Source: Pholis gunnellus
Lineage: Eukaryota > Chordata > Actinopteri > Perciformes > Pholidae
Assembly: GCA_910591455.2 (NCBI GenBank)
Contig: OU342809.1
Coordinates: 7,623,968-7,687,967, forward strand
Length of the DNA stretch: 64,000 nucleotides
Direction of reading: 5' to 3'
In this document: one piece after another, positions 43,511 through 55,958 of the stretch
Position numbering within the stretch: position 1 is the stretch's first letter
Layout: each line of letters begins with the position of its first letter
Translations under genes and position numbers: made by a program
The notes under the pieces: model-generated
Database searches by the model: none
What the model saw: only the letters and a program-made list of their open reading frames with translations
What the model was told of the DNA's origin: nothing

Positions 43511-46250
43511 TTCATATCTGCTGTGTTTCTTTCACTTTAAGAATATTGATTTGCTTCAAATGAACACTCACCTCTCATGCATATTGCATGAGATACAATC
43601 ACCTTGGGTGATGGAGTAACACTTGCCCCAGGTTTCTTGTTAAAGTGAACTGAATCCTTGCTTTAAGTCTTTGGTATTTATGTAGCATTACATTTCACTC
43701 ACTGAAGAGCTTACACACAGACGGGAGTGATTGGTGGATTTATGGAAATTATCACTTTCAAACCAACCAATCACTTTACGAAAGAGAGGGCCAAGTGCAT
43801 GAACATTTTCTTCAGATATTTCTGAATATTATCACCTCAAAGTACTTTCTTGATAGCATCAGTGCTTATATGCCGCATATACCCTATAATAATGATGGCT
43901 GACGCCTTTCCCCCCCAAATGCCACATCTGGTTCCTGTCACACGGCTCAGAATACAGAGTAGAAGCAAAGGTCTGGCTTCATGAAACAAGTTCATAATGT
44001 AAATAGGCCGCACGGCATCTCTGTCATCGGCGGGGAAGGTTGAAAAATTGCTGCGAAAACATTAATTAAGTACTGACAGCTAAAAATGAAATTGGAGAAA
44101 GGAAAGATGAAAGGCAAAATTGCCTCATCTGACTGCTTAACAAACCCTGACGTAGGGGTGGGGATATCAAAGACAGACCAGAGGCCTGCGCAGACCATCG
44201 TCTAACTGAGCAGATCATTGATGCAGCAACAGATAGAACAACTTCAAGGGCTGCTGCCAGAGCAAGAGTGATTACACTTGATTATTACAAGCACGGCATC
44301 TTGTACACTATCCTTGATCGCTGCTGGAAAATCAGTCAATACTGTACTTATTTCTATTAAGACATGCAGCTTACATCATTTTGGGAGTCAACATTCTTTG
44401 GCGTGCACTGCATTTGAGATAAGATTTCAAAAATAACCATCCCCTTGAATGTCCAGTAAATCAATGATGCTGCACACTGAAAATAACGATTTGAAGTCTG
44501 CAGGGTTTCTGTCAAGAAATTGGATTAAAATCTGCACGTTGCTGGCTTCTCTTCTCCTGCCTGGGACACTTCGCAGACAGCCTCTCCTTCAGCAGGAGAG
44601 GGTTGTGTTTACCAGCAGGTTGCATTTCACTCGCATGTTTCAAACCATCTAATGAGATTTGGCTTTGATTTCCTTCGCCTTAGGGGGAAGAGGAGGAGGA
44701 GGAGGACTTGGTGAAAATAAAAACAAAGATGGCGTGGTGTCATTTCTAAACAGTTGTTCTGATGAATAATTTAAAACCTACCAACAACTGATTCTATGGC
44801 TGGCTAAGCTCAGCAATAACCCTGGAGCAAAATAAAATATCCTGTTGGGTTTTGGTTGCATTTTTATCAGATTTGCAACTACAATGATTTGAGAGGGGTT
44901 TGAATTTAAACTTCTTAAAACCGGAGCGGTCAAAGCTATTGCAGACAGTTAAATCAGCTGTGGTCTCTTCAACAGGTCAGTTTAATAGGCTGGGAGGAGA
45001 GAGAGAGAGAAAAGACCACTCGTCTATAAAGAGAACCGTTCTCTGGGAGGTGAGTTTCAAACCACAAATACTGAAGCCCAAACATTAAAATGATAGAATA
45101 CCCTGTCCGTGAGTTGAGGTTGTTGTGCTTTGGAATAATATATCTGTGCATTTTGGCTACAGCAATAGTATATGTAGCCTAAGCAACTTGGAGTAAAAGT
45201 AAAATATTATCCACTATATTTTCAAAGAGACCTGTAATAAAAAAACTATTAAAAACCTTTGAGACATTTTAAAATGAGAAAGCCTTTAACTTCAAACAAT
45301 AGCCTAAAACAGCAGGTTGTTTACAATGCCAATCATAATGTGGTCAAATATAAGGATTTTTTCTTTCAAGTCAGTCTTACAACAATATTGACATGCCCGG
45401 GAATGTTACTACACGTTATACAAGTTAATGTTATACAACTTATTGCTTGTTGTAAGCATTCCTCCTGTACCTACTGGGCAAATCCCACATGTTGCAACAC
45501 CAATGTAAGAGATGAGGGACAAAATCCACTTCAATTTTAAACATTATCTCATTCTGGCTTCTGCTGAACTTTGGAACAAGCTGCATTTTTGCACAGAACA
45601 AAGACTGTTGGTTATTGGTTTTCTATCATGGCCAGTATGGACAGAAGAACCATATACAGCGACCAGTGAATGTTTCACATTCCGCACGGGCTGTATTAAG
45701 ATAAACTAGACCAAAGTTGAACCCATTATTTAATTCAATGATTCAGACCAGTGCGTAATTACGCAAAGGGCATTGCTGAAGAATGCATGAAGTGCTGTCA
45801 TTCCTGCCTGATGATGATGAACTACAGATATTTAATCAACGGAAATCTAGACACCATATTCTACAAGCAAGTGTGTTAACCTGTACATGGAAAACACAGT
45901 TTATGTGTGTGAACCCCATGCCGTAAGGAAGAAAGCTGCAGGTTTGTCCATAACTGTGTCGATGAGTTTCTGAGTCCCGCGCAAAATTTGCTCGAATACT
46001 CTTCTGCTGCATTCAGGCTCATGGGAGAGACAATACGGTATATGTCAACGGAGTGACTGAGTTCCGTAAATACCGGTTGCTTTTGTTGGTTATTTTGCTT
46101 ACTAACAGTTACTAGTCACACTAGCAGTTAGAGATTGATTTCGTATTCAATTTCAAAACGAGCCAAACGTTGCAATCCTGCATGTAAATGTATTTGTCGA
46201 TGACAGGCGCTAACAGGGGGGAAGCTCATATCTACAGTTTCCCCCGTGTT
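43511..46250. other. Intergenic stretch between plxnb2 and tubgcp6
   Basis: AT-rich sequence with no recognisable exon, RNA gene or clear transposon. Contains a small (GGA)n run near 44691-44706. The open frames here are short and give no recognisable protein. The MAPK11, MAPK12 and HDAC10 genes that separate PLXNB2 from TUBGCP6 in mammals are not visible here. Confidence 0.6.
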
Positions 46251-46297
46251 ACCTGAACGCAGCAAAGTGCCTTTCTATGATTGACTAACACCTCTGA

Positions 46298-46357
46298 CCA
46301 ATCAGCGTGGCTTCTACAACAGCCAATCACCGGAGTCTGAAATCTCTATTGTCCAAT
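46298..46357 (+). promoter_or_regulatory. tubgcp6: tubgcp6 core promoter: triple CCAAT boxes
   Basis: Three CCAAT boxes in the same orientation, each followed by CA, lie at 46298-46302, 46323-46327 and 46353-46357 (start-to-start spacing 25 and 30 nt). They sit about 350-410 nt upstream of the candidate first splice donor and about 640-690 nt upstream of the start codon. Arrays of CCAAT boxes about three helical turns apart are typical NF-Y sites in TATA-less promoters of cell-cycle and centrosome genes. No TATA box is seen. Binding is inferred. Confidence 0.6.
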
Positions 46358-46399
46358 CAGATTCAAGGGGGCAGATTCTAAATGTTTCGTAGCCTCGCG

Positions 46400-46710
46400 G
46401 TAAATGATGGAAGATGAATGAAGCATCTAGCTAGCAATTAGCTAGCGACAACAACAGTACATCATATTAACTGGCACTAATGTGCCGGAACAAGCAACCA
46501 CTGAATAATAAAGACATTTGGGAGCTGTGAAGGGGACACACCCACTAGGTTTCGCATGCTTGCCACACAAGCTAAGCAGGACAGCTAACGTTAGCTAGTT
46601 GGGGGCTTGCTAATAACAAACGCTAGCATGCACTGGAAGGAGTCACTTGGGGTGGATGCGAGATTGAAGCTGTCACTCTGAATCAACGAAAAACAGACCA
46701 TCGCGAGAGG
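46400..46710 (+). other. tubgcp6: Probable non-coding first exon of tubgcp6 (5' end uncertain)
   Basis: A good donor (GAGAGG|GTAAAT) at 46710/46711 pairs with the acceptor ending at 46959, giving a 249-nt intron in the 5'UTR just before the coding exon. The transcription start cannot be read from sequence and is placed only roughly, downstream of the CCAAT boxes. The region is rich in the self-complementary words GCTAGC and AACGTT. Confidence 0.45.
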
Positions 46711-46991
46711 GTAAATAATCTCAAGAAGCATTGTTTTGGAACTGGGCTGACTATTTCAATAATATGCAGTTTGATAAAACGTTACAGTATTATGAGCTAG
46801 CTACATGTTGGCTTAGCTAGCTAGTTACCGTTAGCTGGTGTAATTCATCTAACTTAAAACTGACGTTAACGTCTAGTTAACTAGTTTGTTTTTGTTGGAC
46901 TGTAAGCATGTATAGTTCCTGAAATCTCAATTGATGTTTACTATAATTTCTTGCAACAGAAATCCATTTTCGCTGAGGTAACTGTGCCACC

Positions 46992-48081
46992 ATGTACTCG
47001 AGCCCCAACAACCACATGAAGTCCAGCTGCAACAGCAGCAGCATCACTGAGCTGCTGGGGGCCCTGTGTGACTGCAGCCTGTCAGGGGTGTCCTGGAAGC
47101 GTCGTGCCCTGGGGGGAGTCTCAAGAGAAGGTTTCCGCAGAGCCCTCAAGAAGTGTGCTTACGGCTCGCTGCTGTCTAAGCTGTTTCAAGATGACACCAC
47201 CAAAGGGTCTGCCTCAGGAGCGAGTGTCACAGCTAACACACCGCCCAAAAACAGAATCCTGATGATATGCTTTGACTTGCGGGTGGCGGGATGCCGAGAG
47301 GAGGCAGAGAGGTTGGAGGAGCAGCTGGGGATGCTGATGGAGGGAGCCTCCTCTGGCCTGAAGGAGATAGACGCAGTCCTCGAGCTGTTGGTGCATCTAG
47401 CCGGTTCGGCACCTCCACCCCCAACCTCTTTTAGCAGGGACTACATGAGACGAGAGAGGCCCGTGCTGCGGAGGCCTCGGCCCTGGAGCTACCAGAGCGA
47501 GGAGCTGCAGAGGCTGGAGGCCCGGGCGTGGGGTCTAGTGTGCGGGGAGGAATGGGGGACTTTGGAGAGTTTGTGTGGAACTCTGAGGTTGATGGGCGCC
47601 CCTCCAGGCACAGGGCTGCTGGCTCTGAGAACTAAATTGGAAACGGAAGAAAGATTTGAGAGGGAGACCAGGATGACGCTGTTTGGAGCACTGCAGCACA
47701 CTCGCACCTCAGACATCGACATAAGACTGGACCTGCCTCCTATTCCCAGTAATATTGATGTAACTGGGCTGGCTATAAGGGTATGAAACAATGTCTTTTT
47801 CTAATATCTAAGCGAATGCACTTTGACAGTTGTTGTTGTTGGCACAATTTCTTTGAATAAGGATTAAACCCCAGTGTTATGCAATGGCATCCTCAGGATT
47901 AATTGTTGTCTGTGCAGGTCCCCTCGTCTTTGGATCAGTCTGAGGATGAGGGCTTCCAGTCCGCTTCCAACATGACCCCAGACTCTCAGTCAGAGACCAG
48001 CCCCATTCCAGACGTTGATATATGGGAGGCGGTGCGCACGTTTGAGCCTGGAAGACGCCGCTGCTGGGAGTCTGTTGGCTG
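46992..48081 (+). CDS. tubgcp6: tubgcp6 exons 1-2: N-terminal region
   Basis: Residues 1-317. After a Ser/Asn-rich lead of about 16 residues comes SITELLGALCDCSL, which aligns with the N-terminus of mammalian GCP6, then ALKKCAYGSLLSKLFQD and ILMICFDLRV, both GCP6-specific. The end of exon 1 (LDLPPIPSNIDVTGLAIRV) and exon 2 (DQSEDEGFQSASNMTPDSQSE, then PDVDIWEAV) are close to human. This region is unique to GCP6 among the gamma-tubulin complex proteins. The extra 5' lead is longer than I recall in mammals, and the true start could be the second Met. Confidence 0.9.
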
Positions 48082-51000
48082 GTACATAGAAACTTGTACA
48101 TAGATCTATTCAATCAACCAACAGTTACATTTAACGTGGGAGGGGAATTATTAATTGGTCAATTATTTTTGATTAATTGATGAATCATTTAGTCTGTAAA
48201 ATATCAGAAATTTAAGGTGATCAACTTTTTTTGTCAGACAAAAAGTCCAAACCCAAAGAGATCTAATTTACAGCAATCTAACATGTTTAAAAACACAACA
48301 TTTTACATTTTTGTTCCTACTAGCCCACCGGGGAAAAGAGAGTCACTCTATCTGACAGAGGGAGGCAGGGAGGCCTTTGACCAACTTTATCGTCTGTGGG
48401 AGGGCGAGATGAGGGTGGTCAGCACGGCTACACCCTCTCCTCTCCTCCCGCTGCCCCTGGACTCTCAGGCACAGCTGGTATTTGACCTTCTCAACGTCTT
48501 GATCGGAGTGGCGTCCACGACCTTCCCTCTCAACCAGGTGCATTTCATTATATTCATTTATCGGCCTCCTAAATGCAATAAAATGCAGTTGATCTGTTGC
48601 TTTTGGGAGTCTGTCAGACTGAGACGATAAAAGGGAACGAGGTGATAAAAGCACCGTGACAACAATTACAAAAAGAAACACAAGAGAGAAGAGAAACTGA
48701 GAGCAGAATCAATGGACAATCTGTGCGATATATAAACAAGAAACCCAGTTGGTTTATAAAAGCATATTACCGCAAAACTACAAAAAGAAATAATGTGGCA
48801 GTGTCAAGCACAGTTAGTCGTCTGACAAGATACATTACAAGATGAGGAAATAAATGAAAATAGTCCTCATGCAAAAAACAAAACCACAGGAGAGCTCTTC
48901 TGTTGCTTTATTGTTTCCCATTACGTTTTTATATCTCCAGAAGATTTTAGTTATTTAAATCCTTATTCCCTTTTTTTACCCCCTTGTGTTCTCGCTCCCT
49001 AGCAGATTTTATCAACAACAAGCAGGCTGGTAGAAGAGGTAACACAATATCATAAACACCTACAAACTAACCTAATCTAATACCTTAGTCCTGCGTTATG
49101 CAACGTCTGCAAGGCTTCTAATATAAGAAGTTTTGTTGAGACTGTTTATTAAACTCAAAGGTAATCCTAGAGGCTGCGCTTTGTGGTAGTGTTGTGCTAG
49201 ATTGCGAAACATTGTCTGTTATTTCTGTCGTCCCAGAAGGGTCCTGTCTGGGACCGTTTCTATCCAGATCTCATAAAGCAAAGCATGAAGAGGACAGCAT
49301 AATAAACTCCTGATTATGTATTGCGGTCTAATATAATAACACCACAAACCGTGCCTTCAGAAATCACCATGGAGGTGACTCTCAAGAAAAAAATCTATAT
49401 TATCAGCTTTTCAAAGACGGTCTTCGCTGTAGGACTTATTGAAGGTTGTTCGTTGTATTTTGTCCGCCATTTGTAAATATGTAATCTCCTTCGCAGAGTG
49501 TTCAGTTTGACGTGAGACCCGGCGTGTGCGTGTCAGGAGCCTCTCCGGAGAGTGTGTCTCGTCTCTTGGGGGAGCTGGCCCAGCACGGCACCCACTACTT
49601 GAGGCTCAGTCGCTTTGCTCTGCAGAGTGCCGACAAAAGAGGCCTCGTCTTTCAGGTAAGTTGCATAATCATCATTAATACCGTTGAGAACGCACATTTT
49701 ACCCCGGCCTTCTCTGCTCTGCACGGAACTTTTGTTGTTGCCATTGTTGTGGCAATTTGAGACAAATAATTCATTCACACAAAAAAATCTATAAACACAA
49801 ATATGATCGTGTAAGAAAAAGTTTTTGTACACCAGGGGCAAAAATATCCAACATCACAATAAGTCCAAATGTGCAAAAGTGCTTTTTCTATTATCTGTAC
49901 TGAATGTATCGTGACAATTTCAGTGGTTTAGCGCCGTCATAGATAACATTGTGTTTCTCTCGAAGGCTTTTACAGGTGGCCTGCGGAAGTATCTGCATTA
50001 CTACAGGGCTTGTGTTCTCAGCACTCCTCCCACCCTCAGCCTGTTGACCATTGGCTTCCTCTTCCGCAAAGTGGGCCGCCAACTAAGGTGAGGTCAAAGC
50101 TGCTTCTTTTCGCCTTTATGTCTCTAGTACTAATTTCACTGTTTTGAACATCAACCTCACTCAGTCGGCAGTACAGTCGTGTCCTAAAGGACCTTGATGT
50201 CGATATCATCCCATCAAAAAAACAACAACCAGCCTGCTTTCTTTTAATCGAAGGTACCTGTCAGAGCTGTGCTGTGTTGATGGGCCTTTAGGTGCAGGCC
50301 AGGCTACCTTCCCTGTGGTGAGTGTTATTTTTCTTCTTACTGCAAAATGTCATCCATCACGGCTGTGTTTAGCCTATCAGATGGGATGTCGGCTCAGTGT
50401 CATGTGGCTCTCCTCAGGGTGTTAAAATGCTGTCCTACCTGTACAACGAAGCACAGAATAACTGCAGCAACGAGAACTATCCGGTCCTGCTGTCGCTGCT
50501 GAAGAGCAGCTGTGAACCGTATACACGGTCAGTCACTACGCTCCTCATGCAGACATGTGTCTTCAAAGCCAAATGATACAACCCAAAAGAAGTGACTTTA
50601 CCTCATTGCTATGCAGGCCTTGCTCTTTCTATATTTTTCTGTCAGGACTGGGTGTGACTGTTTCCCCCCCCCCCGTACTCTCCTTAGGTTTGTGTCTGAC
50701 TGGGTGTATAGTGGCGTGTTTCGGGACGTTTATGGAGAATTCATGATCCAGGTCAATGAGGACTATCTCTGCTTCAGAGGTGAGACGACACGAACACACG
50801 CCGTCCTCCGTCAGCAGGTTCTGAAGATGGAAAGCCTGCCCGACAGATTGTCTAGCAGAAAAAAACAATTGATTTCATTACTGCCTTTATTGCCTAGTTA
50901 TATTCGTCCTTGTGTCTATAAAGAATGTCATGAAGTTATTGGATGATAATCAGTGGGAAACAAAATCAGCTACCGCAGCGTTGGACCCAGAGCCATCTCA

Positions 51001-54000
51001 GTAAGCCACAGGGACAGAAAGAAGACAAACATGTTCCCTCATTCTCTTCAGTTAGTACGCCATGCTGGCTGAAACATTTTCTCAAATACATTATTATTAT
51101 AATTTAAAATGTCTTCTCTTGTACTTGCCCTTGACAAATCTGGACTAGCTGACTTATTTTTTTATTCTTGCCCAGCAGATACATACAGACCCGTCTGTAA
51201 GATTTAACCTGTTTTCATATTTTAACATTAATATTTATTTAAAGACGCATGGATTTGTTACAGCCCAAGGCAAAATGTAATTGTCAGAAAACAGAAACAA
51301 ATGGCCATCACAATATCCAGGTGATCATCTGAAGTCTTTCTTAGTCGACTAACAGTAATCGATTAGTTTCAATCGACGGATCTGTTAAAACTGAGTTTAC
51401 ACAGATTTAAAGTTCACACTTTAAATCTTGTGTTGACCAGAGATCAACTCACAAGTTTCAAACAAAACTACATTTGAAAATATTAGCTGTCGCAAAATGT
51501 TAAGGGCCTTTTTTCACTATTTACAGAAATGTAACGACCAACCGATTAATCAAGAAAATAATCTGCAAATGAACCGACAATGGTTAGCTTCAGCCCTGTA
51601 TGAGGGACTTATTTGTAAGCAAATTATAATCCTAATGGAAACCTGTTCCCCAAATGAGTCCACTCTGTAATTGCTCCATTACTCCATAAATATAGTTTTA
51701 TATGAATCATCATAGCCTGTCCAAATATTGTATGTTCGCAACACCCCATTCAAGGTCAGGCTATCACCTCGGCTTTGTCTGGCTCAGAGGTTCATTTGCT
51801 CATCGGCTACACCTCATCAGCTTCTGCAGTGAACCTCTGCACTTCTTGCTCCCGCTCTTTTTTTTTTTTTTTCTTTTTTTTTTGGAGGACACACAAATGT
51901 CATTGTTCTCCTCAGAAGTCCGTCGGCCCGGGGAAGCAATCAGCGGCTAAGCTTTCTTGGCAAGCCGCAGGCTTTCTGTAAAGAGTTCTCGAAGCTCGCT
52001 GTGTTCGTGTTCTCTTATGCTTTTTGTTTAGGATCACTGAGCTAAGCGCTAACAATTTCCAAGTGTTAATTCAAGCGACCAGAGTTTTGCCATGCCCCGT
52101 AAGTCATACTAATGAGGGAAAGTTTTATGCCTGGTGCAGGCTGAATAATACGACACCACAGTTACGTCTTTCTTTTTTTTTTTTTGTGTTGTACTGTTGT
52201 CGGAGGCATAATGGAGCCGTAAAACCACTTGGTCTGAATAGTAGAGCAGCATGTAACAGGGCGGCGTCTTTGCTTCTTTGCAGACAAACACTTCTGGGTC
52301 CAAGGCTACACTCTGATCTCAAAGGACGTGGAGGATTGTGTGCCCATCTTCCTGAAACACTTCGGCAATGACGTGTACGTCTGTGGGAAGACCATCAACC
52401 TCCTCAAGATCTGCTGCCCGCAGGTTTGTTTTGCACATTTAACACATTCATGTATGCAGATGGGGGATTTTAAGCAGCTGAACGTTCTGTAAAGATATTA
52501 ATGCGTATAACCTAATTAAGTCTTAATTTATTCAGTACAAAGAGAATCTTTGACGGGTGTTTGCTGTGAATACATTTGGCAGATAAAACGATAAACCTTT
52601 AGATAACCCTGCCATATTTGATTGCTTTTTTTCTTGCTTTTCTCAGTCATTCAATGTATTGAGTTGGCTCAGAGATAGGCTCAGCCGTCCACACGCACCC
52701 CACAATTATCTAGTTGCCACATCATGCTTCAACAACATCTGGAAGTCAATACTGCCTAAAGATGTTTGGACAAATAATCAATGCTGCAACATATGGGGCC
52801 ACGGGCTCCTGCAAAACGTTATCAAAAGACGTGCATCAGTATTGTGATGGATTGTCTTGTTGTACTGACGCAGAGATGTTTTTATCATTCAGTGCAGACG
52901 TTTGAACTCTGAACTGTTCCGCTCTCCGCTACTGCAGACTTTGAGTCCTGCTTTGATAAAATAAACTAATATTGCCATTTTAGAAATATATACGTTCCTC
53001 GTTTGTGACAGCGGCGCTATCGTGATGTATGCTCGGGTGAAACGATTAGTTGATTAAAACTAAAAGTCGATCTACAGACATATTATTGCCAACTTTTTTT
53101 TAAATGCTAACCCTAGAGTAACCCTAATGCATTCCCTAAAAATATTCCTAAAATATGAGGATTTGATGCTTTTCTCCGTTTTGTATCAATTTAAACAGAA
53201 TATGTTTGAGGTTTGGACTGTTGGCCAGACAAAGCAGGACATCTGAAGATGTCACACAAGTTCTGAGCATTTTTTCAGTCCTCCTTGATATTTTATAGAC
53301 AATTGAAAAATTGGCAGATTAATCAATAATTAAAGGAATCACTGGATGCAGCCCTAAATGGAACAGATATTAGTGCTGCAAATAACAATTATTTTAATAT
53401 ATATTTAATATGCCGATTTGTTTTTCTTGCTTAATTGTTTGGTCTTGGAATCCAAGCTGCTGTCTCCAATTGCTTTTTGTTTTCTCACATTTTAGAAGCA
53501 GGAACAAAACATTTTTGACACTATTGCTTCAAATTTGCTGCAATTATCAATCAAATTGTTGCGGATCTATTTTCTGTCAATGGCCTAATCAACTATTTGT
53601 TTGAAATCTAGATGATATTCCTGCAATATCTGGCATATATCGGAACTGTCTGTGTGGTAAAACCGTTGTTATTGTGCACTAGAAACAGTCTGTGTGTCGC
53701 TGTGAGTTACTGTGTGACTCCCAGCACTGCTCTCTGCAAAGCGCCTGCTTAACAGCCTTAGCGTGCACATGTCCTTGTATATGAATGGACCCCTACACTT
53801 GGCATGGTGACAGGAAGCTTAGCATGCCCGGCAAATGGAAAGCGTCAGTGAAGCGTTGACGTATTTGTGTAATCTAATTGTATTTAATCTCCTCAGTTCT
53901 CTGTGACTCACCTGCTAATTCACGAGCACGTTCGGGTTTTTTACGACTCGACCTACCTGACCTAAACCGCAGGGCTCATGCTCCGGACTAATTGGCATTC

Positions 54001-55092
54001 TGTAACTACAGTGTTTCTCTGTGTGCTAATTTTAGTCCGCTATTCCTGGACATACTGCCGGATGTGAAATGATCTCGATAACATACAAAAGTGAAAGGAA
54101 CTTTACTAATGTCCTATTTAAGAGCTACTCGGTCGGCTAAAAGATAATGTTCTTTTCAGAAAAGAGTGTGTTATGGCGGATGTTTCGAATGAAACACCCA
54201 ATGTTTTGTAGACACCAGTTAGTTATTCAAAATAATTTTCCAACAGACGATACACTACGAGGAACATTACTTTCTTCTCCAGCTGATTGTACATTTTTAG
54301 TTACAAACGGTGCTAGAGCTGCAACAATCAGTCTATTAATCAATCATTTGATTAACGGAAAATGAATCGACTATTCTGATGCCGAAATGGCAAATATTTA
54401 CTGATTCCAGTTGCTTTTGTCCTCCATGATGGTAAAGACACGTTGCACTCCTTCCTGAGGTTTAATAGACCAATCAATTAATCAAGAAAATGTTGGGCAA
54501 ATTAATCAACAGTATTCATAGTTGTGAGTGCAAAAAAACGACCTTTGGGGGTCCAAGGTGGGTAAAACACCAAAGCAAGACTTGAAAACAATGAGCCTCT
54601 GATTGGCTTTCTGTTTCCTGCGTGTCCACAGCACTACATCTGCTGGTCGGAGCTGCCGGTGCCTCGCATTGCCGTCACCTTCTCCCTCCGGGAGGTGGAG
54701 GAGATCGAGAGGGACTGCGCTGTGTATCGCGGACGCATGGAGAGGGTTGCCAAGCACAGCGCCATCAGCAGGGAGGAGCAAGTACTGACACTCATTGTTC
54801 CCACGCAAGTAGCATCTCACCTGGGATGCGTTTTAAACCGATTGCTTCTGAAGCTTTTGTTAATATTGCTTCTCATCAGTTATATCTGTCAAGAGCTTTG
54901 GTCAAATTAGCTTGAAGAACGATGTAAGGATGTAAGTAGACATGGCAGTCAACATGGTGTATTACTTTAATAAAGACAGCATTATATCACTGATAGCTGA
55001 CTAGAATGTATTTAAAAAAATCAATGGAAGCTTAAGAGAAGTCAAACCTGTAGCAAGACAAGTCATTACACAGGTATTGTCCTTAAGCCTTT

Positions 55093-55140
<48 letters not shown>

Positions 55141-55499
55141 CTCGCTCTCTCTTTTTATTTATTTATTTATTTATTTCCTTTAACATGATCCATGATGGTG
55201 ACACTGCCCCTTAAGTACTGAGACTTTCAGCAGCGAGTCATTATAATGATGCAGCTGAAGTGTGGGGCTTGCTCGCTGCTTGATTTAGTGTAACAACCTG
55301 GTGTGTATGACCTATATCCTGTGTGCTGCTGGCAGTGCTGACTGGCAGAGGTGTGGTGGTGGTGGGGGGGGATCTTTGTTAATGATGATTTCTTGTCTGT
55401 CTATCGTAAGGCCCAGCGAGTGGAGCAGGCACGCCAGGAGCTGATCAATCAGGTCAGAGAGTCAGCGGCCAAATCCCTGGAGAGCATTCGCGGTTAGTG

Positions 55500-55595
<96 letters not shown>

Positions 55596-55921
55596 TGAGT
55601 ATCACTTTATATACTGCTTGATGTATATGCACACCCTTTATAACCCACACTTGTTTCTTCACTCTTGACTACGAGAGTGTCCTTCGGCTACAGCCATTCC
55701 TCTCAGGAGAGCAGCAGAGATGCACAGGGCTAATGCTTTCCAATGGCTCACAGCACTGTAGGCTGTGAAATCTCATCATCGCTCGCACAGCTTAGCAAAC
55801 TCCTCACATCATTTATTACTCCAAAAAGATGTGTGGCAAAGGGGGGGGGGGGGGGGTCTGTCCTGATGCTCCGTGCATGTCTCAGCAGAGGTGTTTGTGT
55901 GAGTTTGCGTGAGGCAGATGG

Positions 55922-55958
<37 letters not shown>

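Noticed and set aside
45512..45709. Open frame with SAELWNKL, faintly like the end of a LINE ORF2
   Set aside because: Only a few residues match and nothing around it supports a retroelement.
46877..47149. Antisense open frames over tubgcp6 exon 1
   Set aside because: Shadows of the GC-rich coding strand.
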